14,896 nucleotides of DNA from contig CAMNNN010000011.1 in NCBI GenBank assembly GCA_946545505.1, forward strand, positions 1 to 14,896, read 5' to 3'. Positions 7,022-14,896 of this stretch are shown here, one piece after another (within the stretch, counting starts at the first letter, position 1; the number at the start of each line of letters is the position of its first letter). The notes under the pieces were generated by a model, which saw nothing but the letters and a program-made list of their open reading frames with translations, was not told the origin of the DNA and searched no databases. This DNA comes from an uncultured Clostridia bacterium. Lineage in GTDB: Bacteria > Bacillota > Clostridia > Saccharofermentanales > Saccharofermentanaceae. Position numbers and translations under genes: made by a program.

Positions 7022-7050
7022 ATCATATCAGAATCAAGACTTTTTGTCAA
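7022..7050 (-). promoter_or_regulatory. SigA-type promoter for veg
   Basis: On the minus strand a perfect TTGACA (7050-7045) is followed after 17 bases by TATGAT (7027-7022). The leader would be about 25 bases. This is among the strongest promoters in the window by consensus match. Confidence 0.8.
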
Positions 7051-7092
7051 TTAACAACCCCTATATATTGTGGTCGTTTGTTAAATATCAAC

Positions 7093-7113
7093 AAAATCTC
7101 GGGGGAACCCCCG
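7093..7113 (-). terminator. Hairpin terminator after the beta-lactamase-fold gene
   Basis: CGGGGG (7113-7108 on the minus strand) pairs with CCCCCG (7105-7100) around a 2-base centre, followed by AGATTTTGTT. It lies 19 bases past the stop at 7133 and before the veg promoter. The stem is short but all G-C, and the T-run is offset by three bases. Confidence 0.55.
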
Positions 7114-7132
7114 TATAACACACCTTTCGGGG

Positions 7133-8374
7133 TCAGAGTCCGTGGCAGGAATCTATGTACCTTGCGACAAATCCGGAAATGTCAGCCTGTATGGTCTGCG
7201 CACGGTCAAGAGAAGAACACTCGCTGTACACGATGAGAACTATCGGCTCCGACGCATCTATGATCGCGATATCGGTGTAGGCATGGAAGGTCTCATTTCG
7301 GCCCGACACATGAAGAACGGGCGTATCCTCCCCAAACGAAGTGGAGAAAGGAGACCTTACAGAAGTGTAGTAAAGGTCGTTGATAAGGGGCTGGTACACT
7401 TCAGGCTCCCTTATGTAACCGTAGTAAAGTGCCTGAGCGTAAGCCGCCATATCATAGCAGGAAGTCCTTCCCGAGCCGCTCATGAGGACATTCGCGTAGT
7501 CCGTGTAAGTGACATCCTCTGTATAGTTCGTGTAGCCGCTGATACCCGAGATATAACTCCACACGGTCGCTATGCCGCTACACCTGTCAAGCACGACGGA
7601 CAAAGCGTAATCATCGTTGGTGGTTACGGCAAGGTTCGCGAGCGTCCTTAAGTAGAACATCTTGCCTGCAGGGTATGTTGACGCGATAGCAGACGAATTG
7701 CCAGGCACCGGAGAGCCGTCGTAAGTGATTATATAGTTAGGAGATGTGTATCCCATCGCGGCACGGTGCCAGAACGTAAACTCGATGGGAAGAGCGAAAG
7801 AACCCGCAGGCACGATCGGCTCGAGGTCATTAAGCCCCATTGTCTCGCCGTTGTCGAGATTAACATATCTGAAGCAGATTCTCTCGCCGGGGTTCTGGCC
7901 GATATAATCCTGAATATCCTGTTTAAGGTAGTCGAGCAGAACATCACGCTGCTCATGCGAGATAGTCTGAAGCGGATAATCGTTTCTGAAGTAGAAGGGC
8001 TCGCGCTCGACGAATTCCTGCGCGGAAAGGTCCGTGATATCCACGGTCTCCACCGTCGTCTCAGTCACGATGACGGGAGCAAGCATTTCCTCCGACGTCT
8101 CCGTGGGTTCGACAGGTTCGGTCTCATTTGCAATCGGAACCGGTTCCGTCTCTTCCGCCTCCGTCTCTGTCGTGGTGGCCGTTGCAGCTCCGACGAGATC
8201 AGGGTATTCCTGCTCATACCTCTCCTGCATATTAGCGCCGATACGGATAAGTATAGCCGCAAGACAGATTAGAACGACGATCGATGTTATAACGATCATC
8301 TTGGTATGCCGGTTTTTCCTTATGCCCTCCGCTTTGTCGAGGAAAGTGGGATTAGGATATTGTCCTCTTCGCAT
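7133..8374 (-). CDS. Membrane-anchored serine beta-lactamase/PBP-fold protein with lost catalytic motifs
   Basis: 413 residues. A basic N-terminus (about 1-26) precedes one membrane segment (about 27-45), so the rest should be outside the cell. A Thr/Glu/Pro-rich linker (about 63-115) leads to a globular domain (about 140-413) resembling class A beta-lactamase-type serine hydrolases. The expected P-A-S-x-x-K signature reads P189-A-G-S-F-A194-L-P, so nucleophile Ser and Lys are Gly191 and Ala194. The SDN-like site reads TND (252-254). The KTG site reads HVSG (355-358), without Lys. Secondary landmarks such as the helix after the first motif and AYTDIAII near the end remain. It is probably a non-catalytic binding or structural protein of the envelope. 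The ATG overlaps the fhs stop by one base (TGATG) with no good ribosome binding site, so it probably relies on coupling. Confidence 0.75.
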   Translation of the reverse strand: MRRGQYPNPTFLDKAEGIRKNRHTKMIVITSIVVLICLAAILIRIGANMQERYEQEYPDLVGAATATTTETEAEETEPVPIANETEPVEPTETSEEMLAPVIVTETTVETVDITDLSAQEFVEREPFYFRNDYPLQTISHEQRDVLLDYLKQDIQDYIGQNPGERICFRYVNLDNGETMGLNDLEPIVPAGSFALPIEFTFWHRAAMGYTSPNYIITYDGSPVPGNSSAIASTYPAGKMFYLRTLANLAVTTNDDYALSVVLDRCSGIATVWSYISGISGYTNYTEDVTYTDYANVLMSGSGRTSCYDMAAYAQALYYGYIREPEVYQPLINDLYYTSVRSPFSTSFGEDTPVLHVSGRNETFHAYTDIAIIDASEPIVLIVYSECSSLDRAQTIQADISGFVARYIDSCHGL

Positions 8375-10047
8375 CAGAACAGGCCGTGAACAGTACCGTC
8401 GGAATCAATATCGATCTTGAGCGCTGCCGGCGCCTTAGGAAGTCCCGGCATGGTCATAATCTTACCCGTGAGGATGACGATGTAGCCTGCACCTGCCGCG
8501 AGTCTTGCCTCTCTTACGGTCAGTGTAAAGCCTTCAGGACGGCCGAGAAGCTTCGGGTCATCGGACAGTGAATACTGGGTCTTCGCCACACAGATGGGAA
8601 GATTGCCGTAACCTGCCTTCTCGAAGCCTTCGATAAGCTCCCTTGCTTCAGGAAGGATATCGACATCCTTCGCGCCGTAGATCTTTGTGGCAACAGCCTT
8701 AATCTTTTCTTCAGTAGAATCATTAAGATCGTAAATGAATGTGGGCTCAGACTTAACGCCGCCGTCGAGAACCTTAAGCACAGCCTCAGCGAGCTCTATT
8801 CCGCCTTCTCCGCCCTTGGCATAGATATCGGCGGGAGCATAAGATGCACCGTTCTCATCGCACAGTCTTTTAAGCTCTGCGATCTCCTCATCTGTGTCAG
8901 TAGGGAATCTGTTGGACGCAACGATAACCGGAAGACCCATAGCCTTCATATTCTCGATATGCTTGCTTACATTTGCAAAGCCCTCTGTTACTTTCGCGAC
9001 ATCAGGTGTTGTAAGCTCTTCCTTCGGAATACCCGCATTGTACTTGAGCGATCTTATCGTCGTTACGATAACGCATGCGTCAGGCCAGATGCCGGCCTTT
9101 CTGCATTTGATATCGAGGAATTTGAAAGCTCCAAGGTCTGCACCGAATCCGGCCTCCGTGATCGTAATGTCAGACAGCTTCATGGCAGCCTTAGTAGCGA
9201 TCAGGGAATTGCAGCCGTGTGAGATATTCGCGAACGGGCCTCCGTGAATAAGGGCAGGCACATGTTCTATGGACTGAACGAGATTGGGATTGATGGCATC
9301 CTTAAGAAGAACTGCCATGGCACCCTCGGCCTTGAGATCCTTAGCCTTGAGGATATTGCCGTCGAGGTCATAAGCGATAACGATATCGCCGAGACGCTTC
9401 TTAAGATCTGTCTCATCGCTTGCGAGGCAGAGTACTGCCATTACTTCAGAAGCTGCCGTAATGGAGAAAGACTCATCTCTTGTAACACCGTTGGTGCCGC
9501 CTCCGACTCCTACGGTGATGGAACGCAGTGCACGGTCATTCATATCCATGCAGCGCTTCCAGAGGACTCTGTCCTTGTCTATACGAAGCTCATTGCCCTG
9601 ATAGATGTGGTTATCGATCATTGCCGCGAGAAGATTGTTAGCTGATGTGATAGCGTGAAGATCACCGGTGAAGTGCAGGTTGATGTCCTCCATCGGAAGC
9701 ACCTGTGAGTAGCCGCCGCCTGCAGCTCCGCCCTTGATACCGAAGACGGGGCCTAATGAAGGCTCTCTTAAAGCGAGCATTACATTGCGTCCTAGCTTGT
9801 TCATGGCCTGAGCAAGACCAATGCTGACGGTAGTCTTACCCTCTCCTGCAGGAGTGGGATTCATAGCCGTTACGAGAACGAGCTTGCCGTCCTTCTTATC
9901 CGCTCTGCTCTTGATGGCACTAAGAGGGATCTTGGCCTTGTATTTTCCGTAGAACTCAAGTTCATCTGAAGAAAGACCGGCCTTAGCCGCTATATCCCCG
10001 ATGGGATCAAGTATTGCCTGCTCCGCTATCTCAATGTCGCTTAACAT
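8374..10047 (-). CDS. fhs: Formate-tetrahydrofolate ligase
   Basis: It makes 10-formyl-tetrahydrofolate from formate, tetrahydrofolate and ATP. This is the formate entry step of one-carbon metabolism, used for purines, initiator tRNA formylation and, in acetogens, the methyl branch of acetyl-CoA synthesis. The 557-residue length is normal. The nucleotide loop TPAGEGKTT is at 65-73. Other family segments are REPSLGPVFGIKGGAAGGGY (94-113), FTGDLHAITSANNLLAA, the HGGPFANISHGCNS stretch and the C-terminal LTGKIMTMPGLPKAPAA. The ATG at 10047 has an AAGGAA site and an extended -10 promoter upstream. No other folate-pathway gene is visible, so an acetogenic role cannot be claimed. Confidence 0.97.
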   Translation of the reverse strand: MLSDIEIAEQAILDPIGDIAAKAGLSSDELEFYGKYKAKIPLSAIKSRADKKDGKLVLVTAMNPTPAGEGKTTVSIGLAQAMNKLGRNVMLALREPSLGPVFGIKGGAAGGGYSQVLPMEDINLHFTGDLHAITSANNLLAAMIDNHIYQGNELRIDKDRVLWKRCMDMNDRALRSITVGVGGGTNGVTRDESFSITAASEVMAVLCLASDETDLKKRLGDIVIAYDLDGNILKAKDLKAEGAMAVLLKDAINPNLVQSIEHVPALIHGGPFANISHGCNSLIATKAAMKLSDITITEAGFGADLGAFKFLDIKCRKAGIWPDACVIVTTIRSLKYNAGIPKEELTTPDVAKVTEGFANVSKHIENMKAMGLPVIVASNRFPTDTDEEIAELKRLCDENGASYAPADIYAKGGEGGIELAEAVLKVLDGGVKSEPTFIYDLNDSTEEKIKAVATKIYGAKDVDILPEARELIEGFEKAGYGNLPICVAKTQYSLSDDPKLLGRPEGFTLTVREARLAAGAGYIVILTGKIMTMPGLPKAPAALKIDIDSDGTVHGLF

Positions 10048-10083
10048 AGTGATCCATTCCTTTTATTTCTAATAAGATACGTA

Positions 10084-10092
10084 ATTATAGCA
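10084..10092 (-). promoter_or_regulatory. Extended -10 promoter for fhs
   Basis: TGC followed directly by TATAAT (10092-10084 on the minus strand) is a full extended -10 element. The -35 region falls in the last codons of dapF and is a poor match, as is common for this promoter class. Transcription would start near 10077, about 30 bases before the fhs ATG. Confidence 0.6.
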
Positions 10093-10095
10093 CAA

Positions 10096-10959
10096 TCAGA
10101 TTTCCATCTTGCCTTCGAAGACCTTCGTGCAGGTTCCCGTCATGAATACGGTCTCATCTGTATATCTGATGATGAGGTCGCCGCCGCGAAGCTTTACCGT
10201 GATGTCCTCGTTCTTGGGGCAGTATCCGTTAAGAACGGAAGCGACGGCAGATGCGCAAGCACCTGTGCCGCAAGCCATCGTCTCGCCGGAACCTCTCTCC
10301 CACACACGCATCTCGATCGTGTGTGCATCGATAACCTTGACGAATTCGGTGTTTACTCGCTCCGGGAAAATGGGATTGTTCTCGAACTTCGGTCCGATCT
10401 TCTCAAGATCTAAGTCATCTACGGACTCAACGAAAGTGACAGCATGAGGGTTGCCCATGGATACGCATGTCAGTCCGTAATCCAGGCCGTCAATGTTAAC
10501 AGTCCTGTTCACAACCATGCCGCGGCCGTCAGGCTCAAGCTTTACGGGAATCTTCCCGGGATCGAGGATGGCCGCTCCCATGTCTACCTTGGCACTTACG
10601 ACCTGTCCGTCCTCCACCTCAAGATCGAGCGTCTTGATGCCGCTCTTGGTCTCGATAGTCAGCGGGTTCTTCTTAATGCCCTTTACATCGTAAACATACT
10701 TACCGACACAGCGGACCGCATTGCCGCACATGTTGCCTTCGGATCCGTCAAGATTAAACATGATCATCCTGGCATCGGCCACCTTAGAAGGTGCGATCAG
10801 GACCACGCCGTCTCCGCCCACACCGAAATGGCGGTCAGACATCACGACCGCGAGGCGTTCGGGGTCTTTCACCATCTTATCGAAGCAGTCTATGTAGATG
10901 TAATCGTTGCCGATACCGTGCATCTTGGTGAATTCGACAACTGTCTTGTTCTCACTCAT
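10096..10959 (-). CDS. dapF: Diaminopimelate epimerase
   Basis: It interconverts LL- and meso-diaminopimelate, the precursor of lysine and of the peptidoglycan cross-link, in the cytoplasm without a cofactor. 287 residues, standard length. The two catalytic cysteines are present: Cys78 in EGNMCGNAVRC and Cys230 in MACGTGAC. The N-terminal KMHGIGNDYIYID and HFGVGGDG segments are also typical. The start at 10959 overlaps the cupin stop by four bases (ATGA), so the two are probably translated together. There is no terminator between it and fhs. Confidence 0.97.
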   Translation of the reverse strand: MSENKTVVEFTKMHGIGNDYIYIDCFDKMVKDPERLAVVMSDRHFGVGGDGVVLIAPSKVADARMIMFNLDGSEGNMCGNAVRCVGKYVYDVKGIKKNPLTIETKSGIKTLDLEVEDGQVVSAKVDMGAAILDPGKIPVKLEPDGRGMVVNRTVNIDGLDYGLTCVSMGNPHAVTFVESVDDLDLEKIGPKFENNPIFPERVNTEFVKVIDAHTIEMRVWERGSGETMACGTGACASAVASVLNGYCPKNEDITVKLRGGDLIIRYTDETVFMTGTCTKVFEGKMEI

Positions 10960-11291
10960 ACCGTTGTTACCACCGCGAAGAAAATAAGATCCTTATCACT
11001 CTTATTTACAAGACTGTGGCTCGCACCCTTGGCGCAGTAATGAGCCTGTCCCGGCTCGAGCATCTCGACCGTACAGCCGTTCTCGTCAACAACGGTTCCC
11101 TCACCCTCGAGAGCGTATATGATCTCCTGGTTCTCAGTATGCGTATGGAAACCGATGGAAGCGCCGGGAACAAGGCGGCCTCTCATAAACTTGTTGGGAC
11201 CTATATCGGTCATCTTAACGTTATATTCTTTCTCGCCGCCCTTGAAGTTAGGCTTGGCCTCTTCCTGCATATTAGGGAAATCTATGATCAT
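10956..11291 (-). CDS. Small single-domain cupin protein
   Basis: A 111-residue cytoplasmic cupin_2 protein of unknown function. Motif 1 has the G-x5-H-x-H-x3-4-E pattern in GASIGFHTHTENQE (the two His and a Glu are likely metal ligands). Motif 2 has G-x-A-H in PGQAHYCAKGASHSLVN with a further His. Such proteins may bind sugars, act as small isomerases or sense metabolites; the sequence does not decide. The ATG at 11291 has an AAGGAGA site. It lies 39 bases after the glycoside phosphorylase and overlaps dapF by four bases. A candidate extended -10 (11322-11330) lies just upstream. Confidence 0.85.
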   Translation of the reverse strand: MIIDFPNMQEEAKPNFKGGEKEYNVKMTDIGPNKFMRGRLVPGASIGFHTHTENQEIIYALEGEGTVVDENGCTVEMLEPGQAHYCAKGASHSLVNKSDKDLIFFAVVTTV

Positions 11292-11321
11292 ATTAATAAT
11301 CTCCTTAGAATTACTTCCCTA

Positions 11322-11330
11322 ATAATACCA
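11322..11330 (-). promoter_or_regulatory. Possible extended -10 promoter for cupin-dapF
   Basis: TGG followed by TATTAT (11330-11322, minus strand) resembles an extended -10 element. No matching -35 is seen, and the site lies immediately after the stop of the phosphorylase gene. Confidence 0.3.
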
Positions 11331-14300
11331 TTACCCGAGCGTTATCTCGATACTCTTAACGAGTCCGCTCCTTATGGCTTCGACATCGTCACCTGCGATG
11401 TAACTTCCCACATAAAGCTTGCCGTCGACCGTGATACCGGTTACCGAATACTGCCCGGGAATGTAGTCCTTCTGAGAAGGGAGTTTATATGTGACGGAAG
11501 TCGTGCCGAGAAGCCTCGTCCCGATCTTAAGGTCGGAGCCTACAAGGTAGCCGGGAATAAGAGGCTTCGGTGCGAATATCAACCCCTCGCTTTCGGAGTA
11601 AGTGAAGATAGTCTTTCCGAACATCATGTTCTGATACATATCGATGAACTCCGCAGTCGAGCCTGACAGTCTCGCGACAAATCCTCTGCCGTGAATATTG
11701 GGATTCGGGTTAGCCGAGGAAGCGATAAAGGATGAATTCTCGAGAGGCGACCTTCCGTAGATATCAGGATCGAGGAAGCAGACCGCGCATGTTTTGAAGT
11801 CTTCGATGAACTCTTTATACATGCCGTTTCTTATAAGTTCGAGCAGATACTTATATTCCATATGAAGCCAGATTGACTCGTTCTCAAGCCAGCCCGGTGT
11901 GAATGCTTTGCAGCGTCCGAGTTCGAATGATGCATCCGCGAGAGATTCGTTGACCTTATACATCTTAAGCTTCTCGTCATACAGGCCATCGCGCACCTCA
12001 CTGTAAAGCTGCTGACGGCGCTCGTCAGAGTGCTTGAGTCTGAAATTATGTACATAGGATTCGAGGAATCTCGGTATAACCACGGCCTTGAATGAATTGA
12101 CCGTGATACCACCGTTCTCTTCAGTATAATCAACTGCTTCGAATGCAAAGTATGAAGGCATCTTGCCGCCTCCGAGAGCTCTTGCCCTCGAGATTCCGCG
12201 TTTCACGATCTGCCTCATGTTAATAAGCATTTCTTTGATGAACGCAGCATCCATATCCTCGCAATCTCCGGAGAAACCGTCCATGGTCGTAGCACGGTAG
12301 TCTTCCTTGATGTCGTTTAGATCATTCCATGTCTTCATGTCCTGCCAGCCTGTCAGATTCAGGCTGTGCACGGCCTTATAAAGATCCGCGACTTCGGAAG
12401 ACAGAGTTACCTTTCCGCTTACCGGCATGGAATCGATCATGAATTCGAGGTAGCGGACAAGCTCCATAGACTCATTAATGGACGAACCGAACAGGCCCGG
12501 AAGGCCATTAAGAGCATCGTACCAGCCGGGTCTTCCTCCCTCCATCTCGACACCCATACCATACGAGTCGAGAGTCATGAATTTAATGATACACAGAAGA
12601 AGGAGCTTCTCGCCTGCAGTCGCCTTGACGATCTCTCCCATCGGATCGACCATGAGTTTGCCGTTGTTCTTCTTCGCAGGAAGATCCTTTATCGGATGGT
12701 ACTGGCGAAGACCCTTGGGAGTTTTCTCATATCTTAAGCGGCGCGGATTAACAAAGCACTTCGTGTCAAAGTAAGTACAGTCCTTACTGCCCCACAGAAG
12801 ATCATCCTTCCTGTCAGGGTACACGCGAAGATATGCCTCGACCAGGTCGAGTGTATAGATCCAGTGATCGGTCCAGTATCCCTCGCCAAACTCCGCATTG
12901 ATTGAAGGAACCGAGTCTGACAATGCCCCGGACACGATCTCGTCGATCTCATCCTCGCGGCCTAAGTCGATTAACCTGTCCGCCAGAGAACCGGGTGTGA
13001 AAGGCTTTACGATAACATTCCTGATATCCGGATCGTAAAGTGCCGCCTTCTGCTCAGGCACAGTAAAGCTCGCCTCAGATATCTTGAGCGGGTTGAAGCC
13101 GTCGCTCTGGATAAGGCTTAAGAACATTTTGACGTTCATCTGTCCTGTGTAAGGCGTGAACAATACGTCGCATCTTCTGTTCTGACTGATATCTCTGAAG
13201 CTTGCATTGCCCTGGGTGAAGAACTCGGGAGCGATGGTGAAATAATTATAATCACGCTCCATGTCACCATGCTTACGGGAGTACATATAGAATACCTTGT
13301 TTCCGAGCTTTATCGGGAAGCCTCCGCGCAGACAATTATCGAGGTAAGTCATGGCGCAGTAAGCATCGAATGTGGAATCTCCGGTCTTTGTGTCGATCGC
13401 TTTTATAATGTCATCCGCCATGCCGGAAGCCTCGTCCCACTTCCTGTAGAAATACTTAACGGCTCCCTCGCCTGCTATTTTCGCTGCGAGTTCCCCGAGC
13501 CTTCCCTTGCCGTCAGAGTTGCCGTAAACCTCGAAGAAAGACATGGTCTTTCCGGGCTCGATCTCCCCCTCCTGCTCGAAAAATGCACACGGCACGTTAT
13601 TACTCGTGCTCTGCCTGCGGGAGCTGAAGCTGCCGTCAATGAACGAGACCGGCTTAAGGTAAGACAGGTCGTAGTCGAAGATCACCTCAGGGTCAGCATA
13701 AACCGGGAGCAGCTTATTATTCTCGGAGTAAGCGAAAGCAAAATTGCCGCGTGTTATCTCCTGCACGTCAATGGAGTCCACGATACTCGCTCTGACGCGG
13801 TAGAAAGGAAGTCCGGACTCTAAGTCCTCAACCTGCATCCAGGCTTTAACTGTTTGCCCGAGTTCCTTCTGATCTGCCATGGATACACCATAAGGATTAA
13901 GCGCCGGCATACCGTCAAGGACGCTTATATTAACGGGCTTGTCACCCGTATTGGTAATGCGCACGGTCCTGACAAGAGCACCGAGTTTTTCTGACGGCAA
14001 AGTCATGTAGAGCACTTCTGTTAAGATGCCGTCTTTCTCGTCTTCTATCGTAAAAGTGTTAAACCCGATATACATGCGGGTCCTCGCGCCGTCGTCGGAG
14101 AATGCTTCACGAACCTCGCCGTCCTTCTTGATGAATGTACGGAAGCCGTGTGTTCTCACGAGCTGATACGCCGTATGCGCAGGATAGAACTCCATTATGG
14201 AGTTGTCTTTATCCCTGGTACCGAATGATGTTATACCCTGTCCGCGGTTGCAGTAGAAGGACCAGATAGGAATTCCCTTACGGCCTGAAAGTCCGGGAAG

Positions 14301-14366
14301 GAAACTCGCGAATACGGGCTTTTTTCCGAAGTCGTCAATAATAAATCTTCTGTATTCATCAAGCAT
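11331..14366 (-). CDS. GH94-like (cellobiose-phosphorylase-type) glycoside phosphorylase
   Basis: A large cytoplasmic enzyme, about 1011 residues, with no signal peptide, related to COG3459 cellobiose phosphorylases. Such enzymes split a beta-glycosidic bond with phosphate, giving a sugar 1-phosphate. The N-terminal region shows GIPIWSFYCNRGQGITSFG and KDNSIMEFYPAHTAYQ. The central helical-barrel region shows SRKHGDMERDYNYF (364-377) and GYWTDHWIYTLDLVEAYLR (496-514), where the Asp of TDHW is a candidate acid. The C-terminus has SSFIASSANPNP and GRGFVARLSGSTAEF. The length exceeds typical GH94 and fits the long GH149/GH161-type relatives, so the substrate (cellobiose, laminari-oligosaccharides or other) is open. 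I chose the ATG at 14366, preceded by GGAGGTG, over an in-frame ATG at 14408 that has no ribosome binding site. Confidence 0.75.
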   Translation of the reverse strand: MLDEYRRFIIDDFGKKPVFASFLPGLSGRKGIPIWSFYCNRGQGITSFGTRDKDNSIMEFYPAHTAYQLVRTHGFRTFIKKDGEVREAFSDDGARTRMYIGFNTFTIEDEKDGILTEVLYMTLPSEKLGALVRTVRITNTGDKPVNISVLDGMPALNPYGVSMADQKELGQTVKAWMQVEDLESGLPFYRVRASIVDSIDVQEITRGNFAFAYSENNKLLPVYADPEVIFDYDLSYLKPVSFIDGSFSSRRQSTSNNVPCAFFEQEGEIEPGKTMSFFEVYGNSDGKGRLGELAAKIAGEGAVKYFYRKWDEASGMADDIIKAIDTKTGDSTFDAYCAMTYLDNCLRGGFPIKLGNKVFYMYSRKHGDMERDYNYFTIAPEFFTQGNASFRDISQNRRCDVLFTPYTGQMNVKMFLSLIQSDGFNPLKISEASFTVPEQKAALYDPDIRNVIVKPFTPGSLADRLIDLGREDEIDEIVSGALSDSVPSINAEFGEGYWTDHWIYTLDLVEAYLRVYPDRKDDLLWGSKDCTYFDTKCFVNPRRLRYEKTPKGLRQYHPIKDLPAKKNNGKLMVDPMGEIVKATAGEKLLLLCIIKFMTLDSYGMGVEMEGGRPGWYDALNGLPGLFGSSINESMELVRYLEFMIDSMPVSGKVTLSSEVADLYKAVHSLNLTGWQDMKTWNDLNDIKEDYRATTMDGFSGDCEDMDAAFIKEMLINMRQIVKRGISRARALGGGKMPSYFAFEAVDYTEENGGITVNSFKAVVIPRFLESYVHNFRLKHSDERRQQLYSEVRDGLYDEKLKMYKVNESLADASFELGRCKAFTPGWLENESIWLHMEYKYLLELIRNGMYKEFIEDFKTCAVCFLDPDIYGRSPLENSSFIASSANPNPNIHGRGFVARLSGSTAEFIDMYQNMMFGKTIFTYSESEGLIFAPKPLIPGYLVGSDLKIGTRLLGTTSVTYKLPSQKDYIPGQYSVTGITVDGKLYVGSYIAGDDVEAIRSGLVKSIEITLG

Positions 14367-14418
14367 GGGACACCTCCGAAGGCACTTATACCCTAATGGT
14401 ATCAGCATGACTTTACGA

Positions 14419-14448
14419 AGGATAAGAAATATATGTGAATTTTGTCAG
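14419..14448 (-). promoter_or_regulatory. Candidate promoter for the glycoside phosphorylase
   Basis: On the minus strand CTGACA (14448-14443) is followed after 18 bases by TATCCT (14424-14419). The -35 is good and the -10 is a modest match. It lies in the 94-base gap after the SGNH hydrolase, where no terminator is evident. Confidence 0.35.
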
Positions 14449-14460
14449 ATATGAGTGTTT

Positions 14461-14896
14461 TTAAGCCGCGAGAATAACTGCTTCAGAATAAAGTTCCACA
14501 CCCTGCCTTACATTCGGATGTATCCAGTCGAGAAGATAATCCGTCTGAGGCGCATGCGTTACCGCATCCTCGATATAAGGATTAGGGTCGATAAAGTGAT
14601 CGCCATGATCCTCACAGAACTGCTCCAGAGCCCCGGAATACTCAATGCGTCTTGCTGTAACCTCTTCGATCGGTAAAGGACTTACCTGATCGCCGTCGAA
14701 CGAGATCCATGGTGCGATAAACCAGATCGTACAGTCGGGATTAATGTCTCTTACCGCCTGCTCTATGGTCCCGATATTGTTGATATAATCTTCCGCCGTC
14801 ACAGCTCCGAGCTCGGCATTGTTATAACGCACATCATTAGTTCCGATCGCGAATACATACACATCCGCAGGCTGCAGATTATGAATGTTGTTTACT
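14461..14896 (-). CDS. SGNH/GDSL-type hydrolase, C-terminal part (cut by the window edge)
   Basis: About 144 residues are visible and the frame remains open to the window end, so the N-terminus with the expected GDS motif is missing. The GTND motif (block III) occurs in YVFAIGTNDVRYN and the Asp-His pair (block V) in DWIHPNVRQG, both typical of SGNH esterases or carbohydrate acetylesterases. The segment PDCTIWFIAPW between them forms the usual core strand. The protein ends VILAA with TAA at 14463-14461. It may be an esterase that removes acyl groups from cell-wall or plant glycans; location and substrate cannot be judged without the start. Confidence 0.8.
   Translation of the reverse strand, partial: VNNIHNLQPADVYVFAIGTNDVRYNNAELGAVTAEDYINNIGTIEQAVRDINPDCTIWFIAPWISFDGDQVSPLPIEEVTARRIEYSGALEQFCEDHGDHFIDPNPYIEDAVTHAPQTDYLLDWIHPNVRQGVELYSEAVILAA

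Noticed and set aside
10048..10095. Folate-type riboswitch before fhs
   Set aside because: The leader is only about 30 bases and has no room for a structured aptamer.
11016..11666. A 216-codon open frame on the plus strand
   Set aside because: Antisense to the cupin and the end of the phosphorylase gene. No start signal or family resemblance.
13269..13823. A 184-codon open frame on the plus strand
   Set aside because: Entirely antisense to the phosphorylase gene, with no independent support.
14364..14408. Upstream ATG at 14408 as the start of the phosphorylase
   Set aside because: The extra 14 residues lack a ribosome binding site. The ATG at 14366 has an ideal GGAGGTG site at good spacing.

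Overview
The window is an ordinary chromosomal segment of a Gram-positive bacterium, most likely an anaerobic member of the Clostridia. Signs of this are Veg, RemA (DUF370), an HPr paralogue, formate-tetrahydrofolate ligase, a dimeric-type glycyl-tRNA synthetase, the yicC-remA-gmk-rpoZ gene order, strong AGGAGG-type ribosome binding sites and consensus SigA-type promoters. All sixteen supported genes lie on the minus strand, so the biological order runs from high to low coordinates. I see no mobile element, CRISPR array, tRNA, rRNA or phage gene, and genes are tightly packed.

In order of transcription: (1) 14896-14461 is the end of an SGNH/GDSL-type hydrolase cut by the window edge. (2) 14366-11331 is a large GH94-like glycoside phosphorylase. 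It is followed by a small cupin (11291-10956) that overlaps dapF (10959-10096) by 4 bases. (3) Behind an extended -10 promoter come fhs (10047-8374) and, overlapping it by one base, a membrane-anchored beta-lactamase-fold protein whose catalytic motifs are missing (8374-7133). A hairpin terminator follows. (4) A consensus promoter drives veg (6989-6717). A strong hairpin separates it from a Nudix hydrolase (6620-5982). (5) A second consensus promoter drives an HPr-like gene (5823-5560) with Gln in place of the phosphorylated His, as in Bacillus Crh. It is followed by uvrC (5544-3664) and a metallophosphoesterase that overlaps uvrC by one base (3664-2945). (6) A third consensus promoter lies just downstream of the phosphoesterase. 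It is followed at once by a terminator-like hairpin, and then by the compact operon yicC-remA-gmk-rpoZ-glyS (2822 to beyond base 1).

The genes combine one-carbon metabolism (fhs), lysine/peptidoglycan precursor synthesis (dapF), DNA repair (uvrC), carbon regulation (Crh-like protein), biofilm-type regulators (veg, remA), nucleotide synthesis (gmk), transcription (rpoZ) and translation (glyS). The points most worth a second look are the Crh-like HPr, the promoter-then-terminator leader of the yicC operon, and the degenerate beta-lactamase-fold protein. I found no convincing candidate for a wholly new system.
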